From: DATBFX01 sp036558305
GTDB taxonomy: Bacteria > Chloroflexota > Chloroflexia > Thermomicrobiales > UBA6265
Length of the DNA stretch: 30,400 nucleotides
Direction of reading: 5' to 3'
Assembly: GCA_036558305.1 (NCBI GenBank)
Contig: DATBFX010000360.1
Coordinates: 1-30,400 of the forward strand
Every line of letters begins with the position of its first letter. The stretch's first letter is position 1. A program made the translations under genes and the position numbers. A model generated the notes under the pieces. That model had not been told where the DNA came from. It saw only the letters and a program-made list of their open reading frames with translations, and ran no database searches. Positions 8,394-16,039 of this stretch are shown in pieces.

Positions 8394-10850
8394 TCAGACG
8401 AGACCGTCGCGGAGGGCCTCGTCCGCCGCCTCCCGGCGAGAACGGACCCCGAGTTTGTCGCAGATGTGGGCAACGTGGGTGGAGACGGTGCGCGGGCTGA
8501 TGAAGAGACGCTCGGCGATCTCGCGGTCGGTGCGCCGCTCGACCAGCAGCCGCAGGACCTCGGCCTCGCGGGCAGTCAGGCCGAGGCGGGCGGCGGCGGT
8601 GCCCGGCGCCGGGCGGACCGTTGTGGCGCTTGCCGGATCCGTCGCCAGCGCCTCGGCGATCGCCTGCCCCAGTGGCAACGCCCGGCCTTCCGCCCAGATC
8701 GCGGAGAAGTCCGGTTCGCCCAGGGCGGAAAGCACCACGGACCGCGCCCGACGGTACTGCTCCTGGTGGTGAAAGGCGGCGATCCCGGTGGCGTCGCGGA
8801 CCGTGTCCGCCGCGGCGAGCAGGCGCGCGGCGGGTGTCGGCCGACCGGTGGTGGCGAGGACGGCCGCGAAGCCGACGAGGGCGTCGGCGGCAAGGGCGTC
8901 GAATCCGTGAGCGGTTGCCAGGCGCAAGCTCTCCCGCAGGGCGTCGAGCGTCGTGGCGAGGTCGCCCCGGACCAGGGCCGTCTGGGCCTGGCCAACGAGT
9001 GCATAGGCGAGTCCAAACGGGAGTTGCGCGTCGCGGCTCAATGCGGCGGCTTCGCTCGAGAGGGCGGCCGCCCGCTCGGCGTCTCGGCGTCGGTAGGCCG
9101 CATCGGCGAAGAGTTCGAGTGTGACCGAGGTCCACAACGTCGACCCCAACGCACGATAGAGGGCCAGCGCCTCTTCGTACCGGGCCATCGCCGATTCGTC
9201 GTCACCCTGGGATTCCGCGGCGACGCCGAGCATGGTCAGCGCGCGGGCGAGTCCGGACCGATCGCCGACCTCCAACCAGAGCGAGCGCGCCTCCTTCAGC
9301 GCCTCCGTCGCCTCGCCGTAGTCTGAGCGTCGAATTGCCAACTGGCCGAGTCCGGTCAGGGCGAGGGCACGCGCCTCGCGGGGGACGTCGTGGCCGGCGG
9401 ACCGGGCGATCGCCCGCGCCATCCAGCGGTATCCCTCGCCGACGTGGCCGTGGAGATCCCAAAAGCGACCGAGCGCGCCGGCCAGTCGAAGGGTGAGGGA
9501 GACCTGCCCGGTTCCTTCCAGCCAGGCAAGTGCCGCCTGGAGGTTGTCGTGCTCGGTTTCGACCCGCGCGAACCAGCCCGCGTGGTCCGGGCCCGCCAAC
9601 TCTCGATTGGCCCGCTCGGCCAGCGCCAGGTGGTAGTCCGCGTGCCGTTGCCGCGTCGCCGCGTCCTCTCCCGCGGCCACCAGCCGCTCCAACCCGAAGT
9701 CGCGGATCGTCTCCAGCATCGCGAAGCGCGGTGCCCCCCCATCCGCGGCCGCGCGCGCGGCCGATTGCTGAACGAGGCTCTGGTCGACGAGACCGGCAAT
9801 CCCCTCGAGGACGGAAGGCGGCGAGGCGGCAAGGCGGCGAGGCGGCAAGGAGAGACGATCCGTTCTTCCCTTGCCGCCTTGCCGCCTTCCGTCCTCGCCG
9901 CCTACGGCCTCCGCCGCCTCCAGGGTGAAGCCGCCGGCGAAGACGGCGAGGCGGCGAAAGAGAGTCTGCTCGGCGGGGGCGAGGAGGTCGTAACTCCAGG
10001 CAATGGCGTCGCGCAGGGTTCGCAGCCGCGTCGGTTGGTCTCGCGGTCCACCCGTCAGCAGTGGCTGGCGGGATGCCAGGGCGGTCAGCATGGCAGCCGG
10101 CGGCAGGAGGTTGCTACGGGCGGCGGCGAGTTCGATTGCCAACGGCAGGCCGTCGAGCCGCCGGCAGATCGCCGCCACGGCGCGGGTGGATTCCGGGTCC
10201 AGCATCGCACGAGGGTCAATCGCCCGCGCCCGTTCGAGGAAGAGGCGCACCGAGGCGTACTGCTGCCCATCGGCGAACGCCTCGCCGGCGGGCGGCACCG
10301 CCAGCGGTGGGACGGGGTAGGCGTGTTCGCCCGCGACGCGCAGCAGGGCACGACTCGTCACCAGCGCCTTGAGCGGCGGGCACCCGGCCAGCAACGCGGT
10401 GATCGCCGGCGCCGCCAGGAGGATTTGCTCGAAGTTGTCGAGCACCAGCAGAAGCTCGCGCTCGCGCAGGAACGCTTCGAGCCGGGCCGCGAGCGGTGTG
10501 CCGCTCCCCTCCCGCACCCCGAGTGAGGCGGCGATCGTCGGGACGGCCCGCTCGGGATCGACGACCGGCGCGAGTTCGATGAAGTCGACTCCGTCGGCGA
10601 AGTCCGGCCCGATCTCTGCCGCGACCTGGAGGGCGACCCGGGTCTTACCGACGCCACCGGGACCGGTCAGGGTAACCAGCCTGACCTCCGGGCGACGGAG
10701 AAGGGCGGCGACGGCGGCAACCTCGGTCTCTCGCCCGATCAGCCGGGTCAGCGGCGTGGGGGGTGCCGACCGCGGAGCAGAGGCTGGGCGGGCGAGCGGC
10801 CGCAGCCTCTTCGGTTCCGAGTCGGGCGGCTCTGCAAGCGTGATCGGCAT
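8394..10850 (-). CDS. AfsR/LuxR-type regulator: NB-ARC ATPase, TPR region, C-terminal LuxR HTH
   Basis: 818 residues if started at ATG 10850; in-frame ATGs at 10952 and 10976 would lengthen it. Walker A is LTGPGGVGKTRVALQVA (residues about 61-77) and Walker B is LLLVLDNFEQI (about 135-145). LVTSRALLRVAGEHAYPVP and LPLAIELAAAR are typical of this STAND ATPase class. Residues about 450-740 are helical repeats of TPR type (ALALTGLGQLAIRRSDYGEA, MLGVAAESQGDDESAMARYE). The end, LTAREAEVLRLLVERRTDREIAERLFISPRTVSTHV, is a LuxR DNA-binding domain. Such proteins are cytoplasmic ligand- or nucleotide-gated activators; the target is unknown. Residues about 319-349 come from a palindromic insertion (9806-9897). 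Confidence 0.9.
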   Translation of the reverse strand: MPITLAEPPDSEPKRLRPLARPASAPRSAPPTPLTRLIGRETEVAAVAALLRRPEVRLVTLTGPGGVGKTRVALQVAAEIGPDFADGVDFIELAPVVDPERAVPTIAASLGVREGSGTPLAARLEAFLRERELLLVLDNFEQILLAAPAITALLAGCPPLKALVTSRALLRVAGEHAYPVPPLAVPPAGEAFADGQQYASVRLFLERARAIDPRAMLDPESTRAVAAICRRLDGLPLAIELAAARSNLLPPAAMLTALASRQPLLTGGPRDQPTRLRTLRDAIAWSYDLLAPAEQTLFRRLAVFAGGFTLEAAEAVGGEDGRRQGGKGRTDRLSLPPRRLAASPPSVLEGIAGLVDQSLVQQSAARAAADGGAPRFAMLETIRDFGLERLVAAGEDAATRQRHADYHLALAERANRELAGPDHAGWFARVETEHDNLQAALAWLEGTGQVSLTLRLAGALGRFWDLHGHVGEGYRWMARAIARSAGHDVPREARALALTGLGQLAIRRSDYGEATEALKEARSLWLEVGDRSGLARALTMLGVAAESQGDDESAMARYEEALALYRALGSTLWTSVTLELFADAAYRRRDAERAAALSSEAAALSRDAQLPFGLAYALVGQAQTALVRGDLATTLDALRESLRLATAHGFDALAADALVGFAAVLATTGRPTPAARLLAAADTVRDATGIAAFHHQEQYRRARSVVLSALGEPDFSAIWAEGRALPLGQAIAEALATDPASATTVRPAPGTAAARLGLTAREAEVLRLLVERRTDREIAERLFISPRTVSTHVAHICDKLGVRSRREAADEALRDGLV
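9806..9897. repeat. Palindromic element inserted in frame in the LuxR-type gene
   Basis: Two 29-bp arms (9806-9834 and 9869-9897) are complementary with a single mismatch and are separated by 34 bases. The arm core is a tandem of the 8-bp unit AGGCGGC(A/G). In the protein it yields GGEDGRRQGGKGRTDRLSLP and PRRLAASPPS between EAAEAV and VLEGIAGLVDQSL, a junction that is short in relatives. The insertion keeps the frame. The outer 9-13 bp of the arms match the host gene's own sequence (GAGGACGG against CCGTCCTC). The palindrome at 30237-30400 has the same unit. Confidence 0.8.
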
Positions 10851-11209
10851 GGGCCGCGTCCCAACCGGCGAATCGCTCGGCGCGGATCGTCGCCGGATTC
10901 GATTCGGTGTCTCCACCAACCAGCCGGGGTCGAACGGGGGAGTACGCCCCATCCATTGTACGCTATGGGAATGCATCGAGGTTGTTGCGGCAAGCGCATG
11001 CTCATCAGCGACGTCGTCCGTTGCGCGGTGGCCCGTCGATAATCCGCGGCGCTCTGGACGAGGATTTCCACGGGCGAGCGGACGCTCGAGCGACCGGTTC
11101 TGGTAGCCGCGGCAGAATTCGGTGGTGAGTCCGCCGACCGCCTCGCCCGCCCTCCCCCCGACCCCGCCCTGCTCGTCGGCCACCGCAATGAAGACGTGCG
11201 AATTTATGG
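10851..11209. other. 359-base gap upstream of the LuxR-type gene; possible -10 only
   Basis: No gene with family similarity is visible. On the minus strand TACAAT (10960-10955) would make a good -10 with a leader of about 100 bases to ATG 10850, but no matching -35 is found at 16-19 bases. The reading frame of the regulator stays open upstream to 11183, so part of this stretch could be coding if a start at 10952 or 10976 is used. I see no tRNA or repeat. Confidence 0.3.
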
Positions 11210-12292
11210 CTACTCGTGCGTCGGCGCGTCAACCCGCCGTCCACGGCCGGCCGCGACGAACACCGCCGCATCGAACCGGCGCAGATCGCCGATGCGGGGG
11301 ATGGTCAGGCCCGCACCCGGCCAGGTGCCGTGCGGAACGGCCTCCGCGTATTTCCCCTGGCGGACGAAGACGGTGGTGAGCGGAAGCGTCAATCTGGCGG
11401 CGACGCGCTCGATCACCGTCGGTTTGTCGTCGACCAGGACGTAGTGGTCGGCGGCGAAGGCCGCGGTGATCTCGGGCAGGTGCTCCTCCTTGTGGGGGTA
11501 GACGAGGACGTAGCCGGCGACGGCCTGGCCGAGTCCGCTGCGGGCGATTTTCGCCGGTTGGAACGCCGGGTCGCCGTCGGAGAGGATCGCCACTTTGCCG
11601 AGTGTCTGAAGGTGGGCGATCGTCTCCAGGGTTCCGGGGAAGAGGAACCGCTGGTACGGGAAGCCCATGACCAGGTCGGCCAGGCGGAAGCGCAGGTCGC
11701 GATCGGTCACCCCGCCCAGGAAGCGCACCAGCGTCTGCGGCAGATCGACCATGCCTTCGTCGCGCCGGACCGCTTCGTAGGTCTCCCAGAAGCGGATCGC
11801 CGCGGTCTCGCCGAGAAGCGCGACGAGTTGGCGTGCCAGCGCTTCCTTCGCGGCGTCGTTGTCGAGCAGGGTGTTGTCGACGTCGAGGAAGAAGGTCAAG
11901 CGGGTGCGGGAACTCGCGGGGAAGGCTTCCGTCTCGCTCTGGTCGGTGGCCGGATAGTCCTCGGCAAGGATGGCGGCGATCTGCGCGGCCAGGAGCGGCA
12001 CGTCGACGGTCGCGGCGTTCCAGACGAGGTCCCAATCGACCGCGGCATCGGCATGGATGGCCCGGTTGCGAAACCCGGCGATCGCGCCCCATTCGACCTG
12101 CGGATGCCGATCGCGCAAGGGCCGTGGGACTCTTGCTGCGGCCTCGCCAATGACGAGCAACTGCATCAGCAGCGCATCCTGCCTCATCTGGTCGGCAAGG
12201 AAACGCTCCTTCGTCTGGAGATCGAGATACGACGCGATCCGGTTCGCCGCGGCGACGATGTCGGCCAGCAGGAGATCGTCACGCCGCCTCAT
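11210..12292 (-). CDS. HepT-like HEPN toxin fused to a HAD-family hydrolase
   Basis: 360 residues from ATG 12292, overlapping the upstream mntA-like gene by 14 bases, as in known MntA/HepT operons. Residues 1-112 are a DUF86/HepT domain (LLMQLLVIGEAAARVP, VEWGAIAGFRNRAIH). The RNase motif RX4H is R75-NRAI-H80, but position 82, the tyrosine of HXY in HepT, is aspartate. From residue 132 a complete HAD phosphatase follows: LTFFLDVDNTLLDND (motif I DxDxT), VAILSDGDP (motif II), YPHKEEH (motif III lysine) and YVLVDDKPTVIE (motif IV). The linker (DYPATDQSETEAFPASSRTR) has no ribosome site, so this is one polypeptide. HAD enzymes of this sort hydrolyse phosphate esters; the substrate is unknown. 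Confidence 0.85.
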   Translation of the reverse strand: MRRRDDLLLADIVAAANRIASYLDLQTKERFLADQMRQDALLMQLLVIGEAAARVPRPLRDRHPQVEWGAIAGFRNRAIHADAAVDWDLVWNAATVDVPLLAAQIAAILAEDYPATDQSETEAFPASSRTRLTFFLDVDNTLLDNDAAKEALARQLVALLGETAAIRFWETYEAVRRDEGMVDLPQTLVRFLGGVTDRDLRFRLADLVMGFPYQRFLFPGTLETIAHLQTLGKVAILSDGDPAFQPAKIARSGLGQAVAGYVLVYPHKEEHLPEITAAFAADHYVLVDDKPTVIERVAARLTLPLTTVFVRQGKYAEAVPHGTWPGAGLTIPRIGDLRRFDAAVFVAAGRGRRVDAPTHE

Positions 12293-12599
12293 ACAAAACC
12301 CTAGCGGAGCCGATGATCTCCCGGCGTAATTCGGGACGCACACTTCGTTTGGTGATCAGGTCGACCTTCCTCCCGAACAGACGCTCGGGTTCCTCCTCGA
12401 GCACGCCAAGCTCGATGAAGCCGACACGCGCATCGGGTTGAAATTCGACGAGCAGGTCCAGGTCACTATCGGGGCGGAAATCGGCCCTCAATGCCGATCC
12501 GAAGATCGACAGCTCGCGCACGGGAAAGCGAAGACAAATCTCTCGAATGCGATCGAGAGGAAGATCGATGCGTGCCGATCCAGGCGCCGTCTCAACCAC
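12279..12599 (-). CDS. mntA: MntA-like nucleotidyltransferase antitoxin, module 1
   Basis: 106 residues from GTG 12599. The minimal nucleotidyltransferase motif GSX10DXD is complete: G34-S35, then D46-L-D48 in FGSALRADFRPDSDLDLLVE. A third acidic position follows in the LITK-containing strand region (GRKVDLITK). In characterised MNT/HEPN pairs this enzyme adds AMP to the HepT tyrosine next to its RNase site and so neutralises it. Its 3' end overlaps the HepT-HAD gene by 14 bases. Here the partner lacks that tyrosine, so the usual target is missing in cis. Expression may be controlled by the palindrome at 12623-12635. Confidence 0.88.
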   Translation of the reverse strand: MVETAPGSARIDLPLDRIREICLRFPVRELSIFGSALRADFRPDSDLDLLVEFQPDARVGFIELGVLEEEPERLFGRKVDLITKRSVRPELRREIIGSARVLYEAA

Positions 12600-12622
12600 G
12601 TCCGCCTCGCTTCGTCCGCGTC

Positions 12623-12645
12623 GCGAACCGTTCGCTGCAATGATA
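12623..12645 (-). promoter_or_regulatory. Candidate promoter and operator of TA module 1
   Basis: On the minus strand a TATCAT -10-like hexamer (12645-12640) is followed by the exact palindrome GCGAAC-C-GTTCGC (12635-12623), 24 bases before the GTG start at 12599. The palindrome would overlap the transcription start and suits autoregulation by the TA complex. No good -35 is seen. Module 2 has the same TATCAT hexamer with a different palindrome. Confidence 0.4.
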
Positions 12646-12721
12646 GGGTGTGGGATCGCTTTCGGTAGGACCCATCCCGAGCGCCGGGTCGCGCGAACGA
12701 GCGAACGCGCGGTCGCCCCAC

Positions 12722-13852
12722 CTACGCGCGGTCGTTGTTCTCGCCGGCGCGATGGATCGGCAGCCCGACCAGCAAGTCCTCTTGCCGCCAGGCGCGTTCG
12801 ATGGCGGGGATCGCCGCGGCCAGGGGGAGGGCGATCAGGACGCCGAGGATGCCCAGGACACGGTAGCCGACCAGGACCGCGACCAGGACGGCCAGGGAGG
12901 AGATGCCGAGGGTGCGGCCGTAGATGCGCGGGACGAGGACGTGGCTCTCGATTTGGTGGTAGACGAGGTAGAGGACGAGGACGACGACGGCCGTCGTCGT
13001 CGAGACCGTCAGCGCGAGCAGCACCGGCAGGGCGGTTGCCACCAGGACGCCGATGATCGGCACCGCGTCGAGGATCGCCGCCAGCAAGGCGAGCAAGAGG
13101 GGCTGCGGCACGCCGGCGATGGTGAGGACGACGAAGGCGAAAACGCCGAAGAGGAGCGAGGTGATCGCCTGCCCCAGCATGTAGCCGCTGACGACGTGGA
13201 CGATGTCGGGGACCGCGCGGCGCGCCCTGGCCTGGAACGTCGGGGGCAGGTAGTGCATCAGGTAGGCGAGACTCCGCTCCCCACCGGCGAGCAGGTAGGC
13301 CGCCATCACGATCACCGTGATGGTGTCGGTGATCCCCGTGAAGACGCCGGTTCCCGCGGTCAGGACGTACGGCAGCAGGGAACCGGGGTTCGCCGAGCCC
13401 GAACTCGCCACCGAGCGGAGCCGCGTCTCGAGTGGGGGGTAGTGGCGGAGGAAACGCTGGGCGCGATCGACGTAGTCCGGCAGACCGGAGGCGAGCGCCC
13501 GTCCCTCGTCGACCAGGGTCGGCGTGATCAACCCGATCCCGAGCGCGATCAGGGCGCCGATGCCGCCCATGACGATGGCGACCGCCGCGACCCGCGGTAT
13601 CCCACGACGGATGAGCCAGGTCACCGGCGGGGTCAGTGCGGCCGTCAGCAAGAGCGCGATCAGGAACTCCAGCAGCACCGGGGTCAGGATGCCGATCAGG
13701 TGGAGGACGATCGAGGCGGCAATCAGAACGACGATCGCCTTGGCGACGGTCGGCCACGGCAAGTCGAGACGGGTGCGGGGGACGTGCAGCGCGGGTTCAG
13801 GGCCGGTTTCGGTGGCGGGTGGAACGATCAGCGGCGATTCGAGCGGATCCAT
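12722..13852 (-). CDS. AI-2E/PerM (DUF20) family transporter
   Basis: 376 residues, ATG 13852 with GGTAGGA upstream. It has the family layout: two N-terminal membrane helices (AKAIVVLIAASIVLHLIGIL, VLLEFLIALLLTAALTPPVT), a third (VAAVAIVMGGIGALIALGIG), a soluble loop (residues about 115-170), and C-terminal helices with the family stretch LDAVPIIGVLVATALPVLLAL. YLVYHQIESHVLVPRIYGR also matches the family signature. These inner-membrane proteins export small molecules or act in Na+/H+ exchange; calling it an autoinducer transporter would be an over-reading. It lies 122 bases upstream of the mntA-like gene. Confidence 0.9.
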   Translation of the reverse strand: MDPLESPLIVPPATETGPEPALHVPRTRLDLPWPTVAKAIVVLIAASIVLHLIGILTPVLLEFLIALLLTAALTPPVTWLIRRGIPRVAAVAIVMGGIGALIALGIGLITPTLVDEGRALASGLPDYVDRAQRFLRHYPPLETRLRSVASSGSANPGSLLPYVLTAGTGVFTGITDTITVIVMAAYLLAGGERSLAYLMHYLPPTFQARARRAVPDIVHVVSGYMLGQAITSLLFGVFAFVVLTIAGVPQPLLLALLAAILDAVPIIGVLVATALPVLLALTVSTTTAVVVLVLYLVYHQIESHVLVPRIYGRTLGISSLAVLVAVLVGYRVLGILGVLIALPLAAAIPAIERAWRQEDLLVGLPIHRAGENNDRA

Positions 13853-13915
13853 CGCTAGCGACGTCCTACCGGAGACGGCGGGCGATGACGCCCGGCTTTC
13901 CCGGCTACCGTCAAC

Positions 13916-15010
13916 TCAACGCGGGGCGGCACCGGTGGTCTCCTGCGGGGGGCGGCGGACGGCGCCGCCGGCCAACCAGCGGCGGAAGCGGCGTCGCGCC
14001 GAGGCGCGGGCACCCGGTTTTGCCGTCGCTCCGGTCGCCAGGTCCTCGATGATCAGCGGGTCGTACCGCTTCCCAAGGGCGGCGTTGAGTTTGGCGCCGA
14101 GCAAGAAGATGAACCCGGTTACGTAGAGGAAAAAGAGGAGGACGACGACGCTGCCGACGGCGCCGTAGGCGGTACCGGGATGGGCCAGTCGCAGGTAGAC
14201 CCCGAACGCGGCGCCGGTCGCGACCCAGAGGGTGGTGGCCAGGGCCGAGCCGGGCGAAATCCAGCGGAACGAGAGTTCGACGTTGGGGCCGACGTAGTAG
14301 AGGACCGCGAGCAGAAGGGCGATCGCGGCGACGGCGGTCGGCCAGCGGAGGACGCGCCAGACCCGATCGAAGGTGGCGCCGAACCCGAAGACCGCGGCCG
14401 CCTTCTCGCCGATGCGGTGACCGAACACGATCAGGGCGAACGCGAGGTTGAGGGAGAGGGTGCCGAGCAGCGTCAGGAGCAACTTCAAGCGGGTGCGCTG
14501 GATGAACGGGCGGGTCTCCTCGACCTCGTAGGCGCGGTTGAAAGCCCGGATCAGGGCGCCGGCGGCGTTCGACCCCGAGCGCAAGGCGACGAGGGTGGTG
14601 ACGACGATGCCCAACGAGGCGCCGCCGCTGCCGACGCGGGCGATCGCGTCGGCGACCATGGCGTTGAGCAGTTGCCTCGTCTCGCCGGGGGCGTGGTCGC
14701 GGATCAACTCGCGCAGGTTGCCGGTGACGTCGACGGCGGTGACGCGGTTGATCAACGCGGCGATCGTCACCGAGAGGATGATCAGGGGCGGAATCGCGAA
14801 CAGGGTGTGGTAGGCGAACGAGGAGGCGTTGGTCGTGATGTCGTCGCCCATCACCGCGTCCCAGGCGCGCCGGCCGATGGTGTACGGGCGGTGCCAGGCC
14901 GCGTGGAGACCTTGGCGCCAGTCGCGATCCGCCGCGGCGCGCGGCGGTACCGCGCTTCGCGCCGGTTCCTGCCGTGGTGTCCGGAGGTGTCGACTGGTCG
15001 CGTCCGCCAT
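13916..15010 (-). CDS. YihY/BrkB family inner-membrane protein
   Basis: 364 residues from ATG 15010, with TGATG overlap with the small gene upstream. The family hallmarks are DDITTNASSFAYHTLFAIPP near residue 55, IVVTTLVALRSGSNAAGALI, FNRAYEVEETRPFIQRTRLK, and a run of six hydrophobic helices ending in GAVGSVVVLLFFLYVTGFIF and LLGAKLNAAL. The family was once annotated as RNase BN, which is wrong; its members are membrane proteins of unknown transport role. The C-terminus is basic and likely cytoplasmic (ARASARRRFRRW). Confidence 0.9.
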   Translation of the reverse strand: MADATSRHLRTPRQEPARSAVPPRAAADRDWRQGLHAAWHRPYTIGRRAWDAVMGDDITTNASSFAYHTLFAIPPLIILSVTIAALINRVTAVDVTGNLRELIRDHAPGETRQLLNAMVADAIARVGSGGASLGIVVTTLVALRSGSNAAGALIRAFNRAYEVEETRPFIQRTRLKLLLTLLGTLSLNLAFALIVFGHRIGEKAAAVFGFGATFDRVWRVLRWPTAVAAIALLLAVLYYVGPNVELSFRWISPGSALATTLWVATGAAFGVYLRLAHPGTAYGAVGSVVVLLFFLYVTGFIFLLGAKLNAALGKRYDPLIIEDLATGATAKPGARASARRRFRRWLAGGAVRRPPQETTGAAPR

Positions 15011-15210
15011 CAGCGCGGTCCTGAGACCTCGACCGCGCGCCTGGCATGGCGTTCGGCCTCGGCAAGGTGGCCGTCGATCGCCGCGTGGTTGCCGCGCTGG
15101 AGTTGGCGGCGTGCGATCTGCAACCGCGCCAGGACGACCGTCAGTGCGGTGCGAAGTTCGTGCGCCTCTTCGACTGGTCGAGAATGGGCCGGAGCCGCCT
15201 GCACGTCCAT
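15010..15210 (-). CDS. 66-residue protein resembling an isolated histidine-kinase H-box helix
   Basis: A small gene whose TGA overlaps the ATG of the YihY-type gene. Its centre, EEAHELRTALTVVLARLQIA, looks like the H-box of a HisKA dimerisation domain (usually H-E-L-R-T-P-L-T). It is followed by RRQLQRGNHAAIDGHLAEAE, which could be the second helix of the hairpin. No ATPase domain is encoded nearby. The start (ATG 15210) has no good ribosome site, so the beginning is uncertain. It could be a phosphotransfer partner, a kinase fragment left after gene loss, or a chance likeness in a helical protein. Confidence 0.5.
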   Translation of the reverse strand: MDVQAAPAHSRPVEEAHELRTALTVVLARLQIARRQLQRGNHAAIDGHLAEAERHARRAVEVSGPR

Positions 15211-15285
15211 GAGGACGCACAGAGCAGAAATCGTGCCGGGGACGGCATAGGCACGGAAAGCCCACCCGGACTGGATGGGCGCCCC

Positions 15286-15663
15286 TTACGTCTCTGGTGT
15301 TGAGGGGCCGTCGGCAGGCGGAGACGACTCGTCGGCGAGGAGCGCGGAAATCTGCTCGATCAGAGCAGGCATATCGGTCGTTGCGGTTTCCCAAACAATG
15401 GGCCACGTCATCCGAAAATAACCGTGCACGATGACGTTTCGGAAGCCGATGATCGAAGTCCACTCGATCTCGGCGTGGCGATCCCGGACCTCAGGTGGTA
15501 ACTGCGCCGCTGCCTCACCGATCACTGTCAACTGCTGGAGCGTTGCGTTGCGCCGCATCGATTCGGCGACGAAGGTTTCGAAGTCGACGGCGGCGTCGTA
15601 GGATTGGACCTCGTTGGCTGCGTCCAGGATGTCCTGGAGCCACTCGCGCTCAGACCGTGGCAT
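15286..15663 (-). CDS. hepT: HepT-like HEPN RNase toxin, module 2
   Basis: 125 residues from ATG 15663, overlapping the mntA-like gene by 14 bases. The full HEPN motif RX4HXY is present: R75-NVIV-H80-G-Y82 in GFRNVIVHGYFRMTW. TLQQLTVIGEAAAQLPPEVR matches the family helix. HepT toxins cleave tRNA or mRNA and are silenced by AMP addition to the tyrosine of this motif. The Pro/Ser tail (SSPPADGPSTPET) is extra. It lines up residue for residue with the HepT part of the fusion at 11210, so the two arose from one ancestor. Confidence 0.88.
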   Translation of the reverse strand: MPRSEREWLQDILDAANEVQSYDAAVDFETFVAESMRRNATLQQLTVIGEAAAQLPPEVRDRHAEIEWTSIIGFRNVIVHGYFRMTWPIVWETATTDMPALIEQISALLADESSPPADGPSTPET

Positions 15664-15967
15664 AGAGCGTCTGCGCCGTTGACAGGACTTCGTCGCGCAG
15701 GAACGATCGCAGACCCTCCTTCACCACCAGATCGACCTTCCGGTCGAGTAGCGTTTCGAATTCTTGCCGCATCTTGCCGAACTCGATCAGCCCGATTCGT
15801 GCGTCGGGCTCGAAATCGACCAGCAGGTCGATGCCGCTCTCCGGTCGGAAGTCTTCGCGCAGTGCCGAGCCGAAAATCGACAACTCGCGCACATGGTGTC
15901 GGCGGCAGACGTCGCGAATCTTGTCCAGGGGCAGGACGATTTGGGCGGCGGTGACTGTCTCGGCCAT
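15650..15967 (-). CDS. MntA-like nucleotidyltransferase antitoxin, module 2, with altered active site
   Basis: 105 residues from ATG 15967. The fold and the GS part of the motif are kept (G33-S34 in FGSALREDFRPESGIDLLVD), but the first aspartate of DXD is glycine (G45-I-D47). That aspartate binds the catalytic metal, so AMP transfer by this copy is doubtful. It may neutralise HepT by binding alone, or module 1 MntA may act for it. The rest, with KVDLVVKEGLRSFLRDEVLS, is typical of the family. Sequence identity to module 1 is moderate, so the duplication is not recent. Confidence 0.85.
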   Translation of the reverse strand: MAETVTAAQIVLPLDKIRDVCRRHHVRELSIFGSALREDFRPESGIDLLVDFEPDARIGLIEFGKMRQEFETLLDRKVDLVVKEGLRSFLRDEVLSTAQTLYATV

Positions 15968-15998
15968 TCGAACCTCTCATCTCCGACCCCTACCCAAT

Positions 15999-16033
15999 CA
16001 CCTCAATGATAGGTGTATCCGGGCGACAGGCAA
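15999..16033 (-). promoter_or_regulatory. Promoter and palindrome of TA module 2
   Basis: On the minus strand TTGCCT (16033-16028), a 16-base spacer and TATCAT (16011-16006) form a plausible sigma-70 promoter. The palindrome CACCT-7-AGGTG (15999-16015) covers the -10, as expected for an autoregulatory operator. It starts seven bases after the stop of the CGNR gene, so the TA pair need not depend on that gene's transcript. Confidence 0.5.
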
Positions 16034-16039
16034 CGGGGG

